Assembly (NCBI GenBank): GCA_022771695.1 | Contig: JALEKJ010000017.1 | Coordinates: 53,721 to 117,720, forward strand | Source of the DNA: Roseburia sp. | Lineage (GTDB): Bacteria > Bacillota > Clostridia > Lachnospirales > Lachnospiraceae | Length of the DNA stretch: 64,000 bases | Reading direction: 5' to 3' | Shown here: positions 25,389-33,630 of the stretch, piece after piece | How the letters are laid out: the number at the start of each line of letters is the position of its first letter | Numbering within the stretch: position 1 is the stretch's first letter | Position numbers and translations under genes: made by a program | Notes under the pieces: generated by a model | Told to the model about the DNA's origin: nothing | The model's database searches: none | What the model saw: the letters and a program-made list of their open reading frames with translations, nothing else

Positions 25389-25455
25389 CACTGCGGAGTA
25401 TGGATGCTACAAGCGTGAACAAGAGAAAGGATGAATACACTTGGAGATAAACAAA

Positions 25456-26790
25456 ATGAGAAAACTTCTTGCCGTGTGTACGGCATGCACCGCGTTTTTT
25501 ATGGCAGCATGCGGGAATAGCAGGAGCAATAGCTTTGTTACCGGGCAATACTATTATCCGACGCAGGAAGAGTCAGAGAGTGCTGCGGGGAACGCGGAGA
25601 CAGATTGCACAGAAAGCAGTTCTACGCAGGAAGAGACGCTTGGGACAGATGCTTTCCTGATTACAGAGAATAATATGCAGGAAGAATGTATTATTTTAGA
25701 ACAGATTGCATCCGGTAAACAATATATGTATTACTACTCGGTTACGACACAGTTTCTGGATAAGTACGGAAATCGTGCTGCCGTATCGGAGTTTGAGCCA
25801 GGTAGAGTCATTACCGTTGGGAAAAAGGATATAGAGGGGCGCTTGATGCAGGCGCAGCTTTCAGATGCGGTATGGGAGTATCCGGATGTGACACGCTATT
25901 CAGTGGATGAAGAGCGTGGCGTATTTGTGATTGCTGATACGAATTATTCGTATGATCCGGATGTTTTTGTTCATTCGGATGGCAGCAGGCTGCGTTTGTC
26001 CGATTTGACCCAACTTGATACTTTACGCATTGTAGGTGTTGGCAAAAAGATATTGTCAATTTCCGTGACTACGGGACACGGAGAGCTTCAGCTCACCAAT
26101 ACTGAAATTTTTGAAGGAAGCTTCATACAGATTGGAAACAAGATATTCTCTGAGATAACAAGCAATATGAAGATGGAGCTGCCTGAGGGAATCTATACGG
26201 TAGCGGTGGCAAATAACGGGTATGGCGGAAGCACAGAAATTCAAATTAAGCGTGGAACGGAGACGCTTCTGGATTTAGATACTTTAAAAGGCGAGGGACC
26301 GAAGGTGGGAAATATCCTTTTTGCGGTGGATGTTGCAGGAGCGATTCTTCAAATTGATGGAAAGACTGTAGACTATAGTCAGGAGGTGCCGCTACAGTAC
26401 GGAGTACATACATTAACAGTTACGGCGGATTCCTATGACACTTATAGCAAAAAATTGTTTGTGAATTCAGAAAAGGCAACGATTGTTATCGGGTTATCTG
26501 GGGAGGGCTCCGCCACGACGGCAAATACAACCTCAGCGGATGATGCTACGACAGATGCAAACAATAGTAGCACAACAGACAGTGCAACGGGAGCAGGTAA
26601 CCTTGCGGGAAGTCTTGCGGGAGGTCATTCTGCAGGTACTGCGAATAGCGGAACAGCTACAAATGCGACCAGTGAAGCCGAGCTGGATGCGATTGTGGAA
26701 AGCCTTTTGGAGGATGAGGAGGATGACTCTAAGACAGATTATCTCTCAACACTTACAGAGCTTTTGGAATCTCTTACGAATTCTAACTAA
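25456..26790 (+). CDS. PEGA-domain-like surface lipoprotein
   Basis: The 444-residue protein begins with a lipoprotein signal (basic N-terminus, hydrophobic core, MAAC lipobox with Cys near 18), so it should be tethered outside the membrane. Residues of about 90-215 are beta-rich. Residues of about 225-350 hold two PEGA-like repeats: LPEGIYTVAVANNGY and LQYGVHTLTVTADSYDTYSKKL are the telltale 'extra-large/short-loop' beta segments. Residues of about 355-420 are a Ser/Thr/Ala/Gly/Asn-rich low-complexity spacer, and the end is acidic. ATG 25456 is preferred over TTG 25441, which itself forms part of TTGGAG, the ribosome-binding site. PEGA modules bind wall or envelope ligands; the ligand here is unknown. 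Confidence 0.7.
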   Translation: MRKLLAVCTACTAFFMAACGNSRSNSFVTGQYYYPTQEESESAAGNAETDCTESSSTQEETLGTDAFLITENNMQEECIILEQIASGKQYMYYYSVTTQFLDKYGNRAAVSEFEPGRVITVGKKDIEGRLMQAQLSDAVWEYPDVTRYSVDEERGVFVIADTNYSYDPDVFVHSDGSRLRLSDLTQLDTLRIVGVGKKILSISVTTGHGELQLTNTEIFEGSFIQIGNKIFSEITSNMKMELPEGIYTVAVANNGYGGSTEIQIKRGTETLLDLDTLKGEGPKVGNILFAVDVAGAILQIDGKTVDYSQEVPLQYGVHTLTVTADSYDTYSKKLFVNSEKATIVIGLSGEGSATTANTTSADDATTDANNSSTTDSATGAGNLAGSLAGGHSAGTANSGTATNATSEAELDAIVESLLEDEEDDSKTDYLSTLTELLESLTNSN

Positions 26791-26822
26791 GAGAATCCTG
26801 CCGGGATAAATGGGAATAGTAC

Positions 26823-26851
26823 TTGAAAAAATTGGCACGCAAAGATAAGAT
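26823..26851 (+). promoter_or_regulatory. Predicted promoter of the phosphoglucomutase gene
   Basis: TTGAAA (26823-26828), 17-bp spacer, TAAGAT (26846-26851), 33 bases before the start codon. Confidence 0.5.
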
Positions 26852-26884
26852 AGAACTAGAATAAATAAATAGGAGGAATATCAG

Positions 26885-28618
26885 ATGGGATATAGAGAAA
26901 ATTACGAAGCGTGGCTGAACAATACTTACTTTGATGAGACAACGAGAGAAGAGCTTAGAAGTATTGCGGGAGACGAAAAAGAGATAGAAGAACGTTTTTA
27001 TATGGATCTTGAATTTGGAACGGCAGGCTTAAGAGGTATTATCGGAGCGGGTACGAACCGTATGAACATCTATACGGTGCGCAAGGCGACACAGGGACTT
27101 GCAAATTATATTGCCAAGGTGAACGGACAGGCCAAAGGCGTTGCAATCGCATATGATTCCAGAAGGATGTCACCTGAGTTTGCGGATGAGGCTGCACTCT
27201 GCCTTGCGGCAAATGGAATTAAGGCATATGTGTTTGAATCATTAAGACCGACACCGGAGCTGTCTTATGCAGTTCGTAAGCTTGGCTGCATTGCAGGTAT
27301 CAATATTACGGCGAGTCATAATCCGCCGGAGTATAACGGCTATAAGGTATATTGGGAGGATGGCGCGCAGATTACACCGCCGCACGATGCAGGTATTATG
27401 GCAGAGGTACGAGACGTGACAGACTGGGCGAATGTAAAAACGATGGCGCTTACAGATGCGAAGGCGTCCGGTATGTATCAGGTAATCGGAGCAGAGATTG
27501 ATGACTCGTATATTGAGGAACTTAAGAAGCTGGTATTACATCAGGACTGCATCGACAAGGTCGGAGCAGAGATGAAAATCGTATATTCTCCGCTTCATGG
27601 AACAGGCAACATTCCAGTACGTCGTGTATTAAAAGAGCTCGGCTTTAAGAATGTGTATGTTGTTCCGGAGCAGGAACTTCCTGATGGTGATTTCCCAACC
27701 GTCAGCTATCCGAATCCGGAGGCAGAAGAGGCATTTGCCCTTGGACTTGCCCTTGGTAAGAAGGTAGATGCGGATCTGATTCTTGCAACAGACCCGGATG
27801 CAGACCGCCTCGGTGTCTATGTCAAAGATTCAAAGACGGGCGAATATCACAGCCTGACCGGAAATATGTCCGGCTGTTTGATCGGAGATTATGTCATCGG
27901 TCAGAGAAAAGAACTTTTCGGGCTCCCGGAGGATGGAGCGTTTATTCGTTCGATTGTGTCTACGAATATGGCAGATGCGATTGCGGAATACTATGGTATT
28001 CAGTTGATTGAGGTCTTGACCGGCTTTAAGTTTATTGGTCAGAAAATTTTAGAATTCGAGAAAACCGGAAAAGGAACCTATCTCTTTGGTATGGAAGAGA
28101 GTTATGGATGCTTGCCGGGAACCTATGCACGTGATAAGGATGCGGTTGTGGCATCTATGGTATTGTGCGAGGCAGCAGCTTACTATAAGACGAAGAACAT
28201 GACTTTATGGGATGCAATGCTAGCGATGTACGAGAAATACGGATATTATAAGGATGATGTAACTTCGATTACTTTAAAAGGTATTGAAGGATTGGCGAAG
28301 ATTCAGGAGATTATGAATACACTTCGCGAGAACGCTCCATCGCGGATTGGCGACTATGAGGTAACGGCTGTACGTGATTACAAGCGGGATACGGTCACAG
28401 ATGTCGCAACCGGCAAGGTGAAGGCGACCGGCTTGCCGTCTTCGAATGTTTTATATTACGAGATGACAGACGGTGCATGGGTATGTGTCAGACCGTCCGG
28501 AACAGAACCAAAAGTGAAGTTTTATTTGGGGGTTAAGGGAGCTTCTCTGGAAGATGCGGATACCCAATCACAAGCATTGTCGAAGTCCGTATTGGCAATG
28601 ATTGACAAAATGCTCTAA
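26885..28618 (+). CDS. Phosphoglucomutase/phosphomannomutase
   Basis: The 577-residue alpha-D-phosphohexomutase interconverts hexose-1- and hexose-6-phosphates. All four domain signatures are visible: the phosphoserine loop ITASHNPPEYNGYK near residue 144-157, the metal-binding loop DPDADRLGV near 305, the sugar-binding loop GMEESYG near 405, and the phosphate-binding loop RPSGTEPK near 537. An N-terminal FGTAGLRG segment is also typical. The length and GMEESYGCLPG fit the PgcA-like group of Firmicutes, which supplies glucose-1-phosphate for polysaccharide and teichoic acid synthesis. AGGAGG precedes ATG 26885. The gene stands alone between its own promoter and the hup promoter. Confidence 0.93.
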   Translation: MGYRENYEAWLNNTYFDETTREELRSIAGDEKEIEERFYMDLEFGTAGLRGIIGAGTNRMNIYTVRKATQGLANYIAKVNGQAKGVAIAYDSRRMSPEFADEAALCLAANGIKAYVFESLRPTPELSYAVRKLGCIAGINITASHNPPEYNGYKVYWEDGAQITPPHDAGIMAEVRDVTDWANVKTMALTDAKASGMYQVIGAEIDDSYIEELKKLVLHQDCIDKVGAEMKIVYSPLHGTGNIPVRRVLKELGFKNVYVVPEQELPDGDFPTVSYPNPEAEEAFALGLALGKKVDADLILATDPDADRLGVYVKDSKTGEYHSLTGNMSGCLIGDYVIGQRKELFGLPEDGAFIRSIVSTNMADAIAEYYGIQLIEVLTGFKFIGQKILEFEKTGKGTYLFGMEESYGCLPGTYARDKDAVVASMVLCEAAAYYKTKNMTLWDAMLAMYEKYGYYKDDVTSITLKGIEGLAKIQEIMNTLRENAPSRIGDYEVTAVRDYKRDTVTDVATGKVKATGLPSSNVLYYEMTDGAWVCVRPSGTEPKVKFYLGVKGASLEDADTQSQALSKSVLAMIDKML

Positions 28619-28633
28619 AAATGGGGATTTTCC

Positions 28634-28662
28634 TTGACAAACCGATGAAAAGCAAGTATAAA
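28634..28662 (+). promoter_or_regulatory. Strong sigma-A promoter of hup
   Basis: Consensus TTGACA (28634-28639), 17-bp spacer, TATAAA (28657-28662). Confidence 0.85.
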
Positions 28663-28730
28663 TAGTAATAGGTATTTTGAGAGAGCTCGAATATCATTTA
28701 TATTGAAAATCCAGAGGAGGAATTTTTAAC

Positions 28731-29006
28731 ATGAACAAAGCAGAGTTAGTTGCAGCAATGGCTGAAAAAACACAGTTAAGCAAAAAAGATGCAGAGGCAG
28801 CATTAAAGGCATTCACAGATGTTGTTGCTGAAGAGTTAAAGAAGGGTGAGAAAATCCAGTTAGTTGGATTCGGAACATTCGAAGTATCTGAGAGAGCAGC
28901 TAGAACAGGTAGAAACCCACAGACTGGTAAAGAGATGCCAATCCCGGCTTCTAAGGCTCCTAAGTTCAAAGCAGGAAAAGCTTTAAAGGATATGGTAAAC
29001 GCTTAA
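28731..29006 (+). CDS. hup: HU-family DNA-binding protein
   Basis: The 91-residue protein is a full-length HU/IHF-type nucleoid protein. It begins [11 protein letters not shown], has the GFGTFEV turn near 46-52 and the DNA-intercalating arm with RTGRNPQTG and a conserved proline near residue 63, then [19 protein letters not shown] dimers bend and compact DNA. A strong promoter, AGGAGGAA ribosome-binding site and strong terminator indicate high expression as a monocistronic gene. It opens the rqcP-yabP-yabQ-divIC cluster, a conserved arrangement in Clostridia. Confidence 0.97.
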   Translation: MNKAELVAAMAEKTQLSKKDAEAALKAFTDVVAEELKKGEKIQLVGFGTFEVSERAARTGRNPQTGKEMPIPASKAPKFKAGKALKDMVNA

Positions 29007-29022
29007 TTTTAGCGGTATATAC

Positions 29023-29056
29023 AGTGGATTCCGTAATCACGGAATCCACTTTTTTT
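29023..29056 (+). terminator. Rho-independent terminator of hup
   Basis: Perfect 12-bp stem AGTGGATTCCGT / ACGGAATCCACT, 4-base loop and seven T. Confidence 0.96.
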
Positions 29057-29085
29057 GAATGCAACTTAGTAGGAGGGGACGAAGC

Positions 29086-29328
29086 ATGAGACTTGACAAA
29101 TTTTTAAAAGTATCCAGACTGATTAAGCGACGTACTGTTGCAAATGAGGCTTGCGATGCAGGGCGTGTTCTGGTAAATGGAAAACCGGCAAAGGCATCCT
29201 TGAATGTTAAGATAGGGGACATCATTGAAATCGGATTCGGCACGAAGACGGTTAAGGTGCGTGTACTAGACTTGCAGGATACCACGAAGAAGGATGAAGC
29301 CAAAGATTTATTTGAATATGTATCATAA
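29086..29328 (+). CDS. rqcP: S4-domain RNA-binding protein RqcP (YabO)
   Basis: The 80-residue protein is almost entirely one S4 RNA-binding domain: MRLDKFLKVSRLIKRRT, then GRVLVNGKPAKASLNVKIGD. In B. subtilis the same-sized YabO/RqcP at the same locus binds stalled 50S subunits and stabilises the P-site tRNA while RqcH adds alanine tails. ATG 29086 follows AGGAGGGG. It directly precedes yabP, yabQ and divIC as in Bacillus. The hup terminator lies upstream and no clear promoter is seen before it, so it may depend on readthrough or a promoter in the terminator region. Confidence 0.9.
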   Translation: MRLDKFLKVSRLIKRRTVANEACDAGRVLVNGKPAKASLNVKIGDIIEIGFGTKTVKVRVLDLQDTTKKDEAKDLFEYVS

Positions 29329-29373
29329 AAGAAGATGCCTCCCAATATATTTATAATATGCGGAGGTATTTTT

Positions 29374-29664
29374 ATGGAAGATAGAAACAGCAATGTGGCA
29401 AAGTCACACAAAGTATTGATTTCGAATAGAAAGAGCGGAGCATTTAGTGGCGTTGTAGATGTCCTGTCATTTGATGTGGCGGAGATACTGCTTGAGACGG
29501 AATTGGGAATGCTCCTGATAAAAGGGCATGACTTGCATGTGAATCGACTAAGCTTAGAAAAAGGTGAGATTGACATAGAAGGGCGAATTGATTCGCTTAC
29601 TTATTCAGAAGTGAAAAGTGCGAGTAAACAGGCAGAGTCTCTGCTGGGAAGGCTGTTCAAATAA
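29374..29664 (+). CDS. yabP: Sporulation protein YabP
   Basis: The 96-residue protein contains the YabP/YqfC domain: HKVLISNRKSGAFSGVVDVLSFD, then LLETELGMLLIKGHDLHV and LEKGEIDIEGRIDSLTY. Mother-cell expressed YabP is needed, with YabQ, for spore cortex formation in Bacillus. ATG 29374 follows GGAGG (29362-29366). An upstream in-frame ATG at 29335 lacks a ribosome-binding site and lies inside a hairpin. It abuts yabQ with no gap. Confidence 0.9.
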   Translation: MEDRNSNVAKSHKVLISNRKSGAFSGVVDVLSFDVAEILLETELGMLLIKGHDLHVNRLSLEKGEIDIEGRIDSLTYSEVKSASKQAESLLGRLFK

Positions 29665-30117
29665 ATGGTGGTCAGTGAAGCAATCGGTCACGAGGCAATG
29701 CTGTTTGGGATATCTATCCTAGTGGGGGCAGGATTATTTCTGCTCTATGATGTCTTGCGCATTTTTCGGAGAATTGCTCCGCACGGAAATATCTGGATTA
29801 GCGTAGAAGATTTCATATACTGGCTTATCTGCACGGGTGTGGTATTTGTCATGCTCTACTGGGAGAATGACGGTATGGTACGTGGGTTTGCATTAATGGG
29901 ATTGGTATTTGGAATGGGGATTTACTACCTCCTGTTAAGCCGCTACATCGTTTCTGTAAATGTGCTGATATGGAAGACCTTGCTGGGTTACATACATAAA
30001 ATATTACATTTTTTCTTTGGACCAATTATTCGAATTGGGAAAAAAGTAGGGCATTTTTTGATAAAACGATTGAAAAAGGTTGCAAGAGCGGTTAAAATAA
30101 GTTTATGTAAACTGTAA
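29665..30117 (+). CDS. yabQ: Spore cortex biosynthesis membrane protein YabQ
   Basis: The 150-residue membrane protein has about four hydrophobic segments in its first 105 residues (AMLFGISILVGAGLFLLYDVLR, FIYWLICTGVVFVMLYW, ALMGLVFGMGIYYLLLS) and a basic amphipathic C-terminus. The pattern, and the YDVLR and F-Y-W segments, fit YabQ, a forespore-surrounding mother-cell membrane protein required for cortex assembly. ATG 29665 follows the yabP stop directly, so translation is coupled. Confidence 0.88.
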   Translation: MVVSEAIGHEAMLFGISILVGAGLFLLYDVLRIFRRIAPHGNIWISVEDFIYWLICTGVVFVMLYWENDGMVRGFALMGLVFGMGIYYLLLSRYIVSVNVLIWKTLLGYIHKILHFFFGPIIRIGKKVGHFLIKRLKKVARAVKISLCKL

Positions 30118-30137
30118 TTGGCAATGAGGAAATAGGT

Positions 30138-30440
30138 ATGGCAGCAGCAAAGAGAATAAGGAAAGACAATAATCGGGCAGGCAAGATATGCATCAGTATG
30201 ATTTTGATTGTATTTGTGATCGTTATGTCCGTTCAGATTGTAAAGATTTACCAGAAGGACCAGGAGCTTATCGAAACGCAGGCGGAACGGGAAGCACAGT
30301 TAGAAGAAGAGACTGCAAGACAGCAGGAACTGGAAGAATACGAGGCATATACACAGACGAATGAGTACATAGAAGATGTGGCAAAGAGCAAGCTGGGACT
30401 TGCCTACGATAATGAAATTATTTTTAAGGAAGAGGATTAA
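30138..30440 (+). CDS. divIC: Septum formation initiator DivIC/FtsB family
   Basis: The 100-residue bitopic protein has a short basic cytoplasmic N-terminus, one membrane segment (about 18-37), then a glutamate/glutamine-rich coiled coil (about 40-75) and the terminal YIEDVAKSKLGLAYDNEIIF box typical of DivIC/FtsB. It is a structural part of the divisome with FtsL and DivIB/FtsQ. GAGGAAATAGGT precedes ATG 30138. It closes the rqcP-yabP-yabQ-divIC unit and is followed by a strong bidirectional terminator. Confidence 0.92.
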   Translation: MAAAKRIRKDNNRAGKICISMILIVFVIVMSVQIVKIYQKDQELIETQAEREAQLEEETARQQELEEYEAYTQTNEYIEDVAKSKLGLAYDNEIIFKEED

Positions 30441-30441
30441 G

Positions 30442-30481
30442 AAAAAGGTATTCGTGAATGATATTCATGAATACCTTTTTT
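30442..30481. terminator. Bidirectional terminator between divIC and the aldo/keto reductase gene
   Basis: An 18-bp stem, AAAAAGGTATTC.TGAAT and its complement, with a 3-base loop, flanked by A-run and T-run so that it can serve both convergent genes. Confidence 0.93.
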
Positions 30482-30497
30482 CTTAACAGAAAAAATT

Positions 30498-31493
30498 TTA
30501 TTTACCGGCAATGCTATCGATACGTTTCAGCTCTTCCTCGGAAAAGTCGGTGTGTCCTACAATGCGGATGTTATTTAGAATCTGTTCCGGCTTGGAGGCG
30601 CCGATGAGGACGCTTGTGACAGTATCATCCTTTAATACCCAGCTTAATGCCATCTCTGCAAGGGATTGTCCTCGCTCAGAAGCAAGCTCGTTTAGGGCAC
30701 GTATCTGCGAGAGGCGTTCTTCAGTCAGCGCTGACTTGCTTAAGAAAATGCTCTCAGAAGCAATCCGGCTGTCGGCAGGAATACCGTTTAAATAACGGTC
30801 AGTGAGCATTCCCTGCGCCAAAGGAGAGAAGGCGATAATGCCCTTTCCTAATGTTTTTGCTGTTTCTTTCAAGCCGTTTTCTTCGATTGTCCGGTCAAGG
30901 ATAGAGTAGCGGTTCTGGTTAATGATGAACGGACACTTTAACTCGGTGAGAATCGTACATGCTTTTGTTAAGGTAGGACCGTCATAATTGGAAAGACCTA
31001 CATAGAGAGCCTTCCCGCTTTTAACAATCGAATCTAAAGCACCCATTGTCTCTTCAAGGGGTGTCTCCGGGTCCATACGGTGGTGGTAGAAGATATCCAC
31101 ATAATCCAGGCCCATCCGAAGCAGGCTTTGGTCGAGGCTTGCAATGAGATATTTTCTGCTTCCCCAGTCGCCATAAGGTCCATCCCACATGGTGTATCCG
31201 GCTTTAGTGCTGATGATAAGCTCATCGCGATATGCTGCAAAATCCTCCTTTAAGATTTTGCCAAGGTTGCGTTCGGCACTGCCGGCGTCAGGACCATAGT
31301 TGTTGGCAAGGTCGAAGTGTGTGATGCCGTTATCGAAGGCGGTATAGCACATGTTCTTCATGTTCGCGTAATCACTGTTGTCTCCAAAGTTGTGCCAGAA
31401 GCCTAAAGATACCAGTGGCAGCTTTAAACCGCTTATGCCGCAGCGGTTATACTGCATGGTGCCATAGCGAGTGTCTTTTGCTGTGTAGGTCAT
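30498..31493 (-). CDS. Aldo/keto reductase, YghZ-like
   Basis: The 331-residue TIM-barrel NADPH-dependent reductase has the catalytic tetrad Asp (FDLANNYGP), Tyr in the same segment, Lys (STKAGY) and His (YHHRMDP), followed by the C-terminal cofactor site VLIGASKPEQI. The GYTMWDGPYGDWGSRKYLI insertion and YGPDAGSAE are characteristic of the E. coli YghZ/AKR14 group, which reduces glyceraldehyde-3-phosphate and methylglyoxal, so detoxification of reactive aldehydes is likely. ATG 31493 follows AAAGGGGA. The gene sits on the opposite strand in the middle of an otherwise co-directional division/sporulation cluster, where Bacillus has yabR. Confidence 0.88.
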   Translation of the reverse strand: MTYTAKDTRYGTMQYNRCGISGLKLPLVSLGFWHNFGDNSDYANMKNMCYTAFDNGITHFDLANNYGPDAGSAERNLGKILKEDFAAYRDELIISTKAGYTMWDGPYGDWGSRKYLIASLDQSLLRMGLDYVDIFYHHRMDPETPLEETMGALDSIVKSGKALYVGLSNYDGPTLTKACTILTELKCPFIINQNRYSILDRTIEENGLKETAKTLGKGIIAFSPLAQGMLTDRYLNGIPADSRIASESIFLSKSALTEERLSQIRALNELASERGQSLAEMALSWVLKDDTVTSVLIGASKPEQILNNIRIVGHTDFSEEELKRIDSIAGK

Positions 31494-31535
31494 GATAAAT
31501 CCCCTTTCTGTAAATGGCAAGCATTATATAAATAG

Positions 31536-31564
31536 AGTATAGCACATTTTAGCTTCTTTGACAG
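31536..31564 (-). promoter_or_regulatory. Promoter of the aldo/keto reductase gene
   Basis: On the minus strand CTGTCA (31564-31559), 17-bp spacer and TATACT (31541-31536) with an extended TGC element, 43 bases before the start. Confidence 0.6.
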
Positions 31565-31677
31565 GATTGATACCATTTTAAAATGAATTTCTTAAAAAGC
31601 ATCAGCTTCTTCAAATTCCCTGAAAGAGACAAGCGGACAGAAATTTTGGCGAAAAGTTTTTTGAAACCGTTCCACCC

Positions 31678-31711
31678 TTTGACAAAGATTTCCGGGGTAG
31701 AAACCTATAAT
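31678..31711 (+). promoter_or_regulatory. spoIIE promoter with 21-bp spacer and overlapping 0A-box
   Basis: TTGACA (31679-31684) and TATAAT (31706-31711) are perfect hexamers but 21 bp apart. TTTGACAA (31678-31685) differs by one base from the Spo0A box in reverse orientation (TTCGACAA). Spo0A-activated sigma-A promoters of B. subtilis (spoIIE, spoIIG) have exactly this displaced geometry. Confidence 0.75.
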
Positions 31712-31762
31712 CAAATGCATTCGCCGTGAGGCGGAAGTCCAAAAAGAAGGGAAGAAGAAGTG

Positions 31763-33604
31763 ATGAAAAAAACAGGCATAAGACAAATGATACTAAGTGT
31801 GGTAGGAGGAGCAATGTGCAGTGTAAGCGTGATGGGATGCTATCCGTTGGTGCCGGCATATTTTGCGGCGCTCTATTTAGAACAGGTCAGCACACCGTTG
31901 TTACTTGGAATTATGTACATAGGAATCTTTCTGTTTATGCCATTGACTGCGGCTGTGAAATATGCGGTGGTGTTGCTTATTATATGGGGAGCAATCCGGC
32001 TGATTGAATGGGCGAATGAAGGATGTCCGGCATTTATGGCGGCATTTATGGCAGCGATTTCTACGGTGATTATCTCTTTTGCAGGAGGGCTTTTGGAATG
32101 GAAAAACCAGCCCGAGATGTCGGCAGTGATTTTGGAGGGAGTGTTTATCTGCGGGGCGGTGATTCTGCTGGGGAGGGCGATGCATCTGATACTGCACTGG
32201 CAGATAGAATATCGGACAGAAGAAAAGAAAGAGAGGGGGAAAGAGGACCGACTGCGTGGCTATGCAGAATCCTTTCAAGGGCTGTCTCGGATATTCTATA
32301 CGATGAGCAACACAAAAAATACATATTACACGGGGGAATTGGGACAGATTCAGAATGAGTTGACAGGCAAAATCTGTGCAAACTGTGATTCCTGCGCACT
32401 GTGTTGGGAAAGAGATTCTACACCACTCTATGGCATTCTCTCCCAGATGATAGCGGGTATCTGGAATGGCGGAGCGCCGGAGGAGGAAACGAAGGAGCAG
32501 TTACAACAGTACTGTGTCAGGAGTAAGGATATGGTGGAGGAAGCTGTGCGTGTGTTTGAGCGGGTAAATTTAAACCGCGCATGGTATAACAGATTGCTTG
32601 AAAACCGCCAAGTCATAGCAGAACAACTGGATGCAATGGCATACATTATGCAGGACTGCGCCAGAGAGGAGCAGGTCTTAGATGCGCAGGAAAAATATGC
32701 ACTTTCGGAGATACGGTATCGGGCAAAGGAGCAGGGAATCGTAATTGAGGACATGCACTTGATTGAGACGGTAGCCGGACGAAAAAAGCTGGAAGTGACA
32801 TTGAAAAGCCGTATGGGCGGCTGTGTGGCAGTAAAGTCTTTTTTGACAGCCAGTGGACGTGTGCTGGGTTGTAGACTGCGGGCGGCGGCAGACGCGCGGA
32901 CGTTCATAGCAAAGGAGCCGGCTGCGTTTACATTTTATGAGGACACGCATTTTCGGAGCGTGCAGGGTATTGCAAGGCAAAAAAAAGACGATGCGCAGAT
33001 ATCAGGAGATAACTTTTCGTTTTTGGAACTCGAATCAGGGGCAATGGTACTTGGACTCTCCGACGGCATGGGTTCGGGTAGCACTGCCTGTAAAGAAAGT
33101 GAGATGGTACTCGATTTGGTGGAGCGATTTTTGGAAGCGGGATTCTCGGTGGAGACAGCAATCCGTATGATGAACTCCGCGATGGTGATGAAGGGAGAAA
33201 ATGACCTGTATTCCACTGTGGATTTGTGTAAGCTTGACCTTTATAACGGCACTGCAAACTTTTATAAGATTGGTGCAGCGACAACATTCATCAAACGAGG
33301 CGATAATGTAGAATGCATTACATCAGCGAATCTACCGGTAGGGGCGAAGGCACAGATTGAGATAGAGGCAGAAGAGGTGCAGCTTCAAAATGGGGATTTT
33401 GTTGTCATGATGACGGATGGTGTGCTAGAATATTTACATGTTCCGAAGCCGGAACAGACGATGCGGGAGATTATCGAAAGTATACAGACGAATAATCCGG
33501 GCATCCTTGCAAAACGGATTGTAGAGCGGGTCATGCTGTTCACGGGAGGAAAGGTGCAGGATGACATGACAGTGCTTGCGGCATGCATCTGGGAGAAGGC
33601 TTAA
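31763..33604 (+). CDS. spoIIE: Stage II sporulation protein E (PP2C-like phosphatase)
   Basis: The 613-residue protein has a short hydrophobic N-terminal region (about five membrane segments in 10-145; B. subtilis SpoIIE has ten), a central regulatory region (about 150-400) with a CANCDSCALCW cysteine cluster, and a PP2C/SpoIIE phosphatase domain (about 400-610). The metal-site motifs are GDNFSF, LSDGMGSG, MTDGVLE and DDMTVLA. SpoIIE dephosphorylates SpoIIAA to release sigma-F in the forespore and also localises to the polar septum. The shorter membrane part lowers the total from about 827 residues; this seems typical of the clostridial lineage rather than damage. ATG 31763 is preferred over GTG 31760. 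A Spo0A-type promoter lies 52 bases upstream. Confidence 0.94.
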   Translation: MKKTGIRQMILSVVGGAMCSVSVMGCYPLVPAYFAALYLEQVSTPLLLGIMYIGIFLFMPLTAAVKYAVVLLIIWGAIRLIEWANEGCPAFMAAFMAAISTVIISFAGGLLEWKNQPEMSAVILEGVFICGAVILLGRAMHLILHWQIEYRTEEKKERGKEDRLRGYAESFQGLSRIFYTMSNTKNTYYTGELGQIQNELTGKICANCDSCALCWERDSTPLYGILSQMIAGIWNGGAPEEETKEQLQQYCVRSKDMVEEAVRVFERVNLNRAWYNRLLENRQVIAEQLDAMAYIMQDCAREEQVLDAQEKYALSEIRYRAKEQGIVIEDMHLIETVAGRKKLEVTLKSRMGGCVAVKSFLTASGRVLGCRLRAAADARTFIAKEPAAFTFYEDTHFRSVQGIARQKKDDAQISGDNFSFLELESGAMVLGLSDGMGSGSTACKESEMVLDLVERFLEAGFSVETAIRMMNSAMVMKGENDLYSTVDLCKLDLYNGTANFYKIGAATTFIKRGDNVECITSANLPVGAKAQIEIEAEEVQLQNGDFVVMMTDGVLEYLHVPKPEQTMREIIESIQTNNPGILAKRIVERVMLFTGGKVQDDMTVLAACIWEKA

Positions 33605-33630
33605 GAGCGCAAAGTAAGATGGAGAGTGCT

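Noticed and set aside
25274..25486. Minus-strand reading frames across the palindromes after the cotS-like gene
   Set aside because: They coincide with the repeats and the start of the lipoprotein gene and have no start signals.
31558..31584. Plus-strand TTGACA near 31558 as spoIIE promoter
   Set aside because: The only nearby -10-like hexamer is 15 bases away and poor; the element at 31678-31711 is far better.
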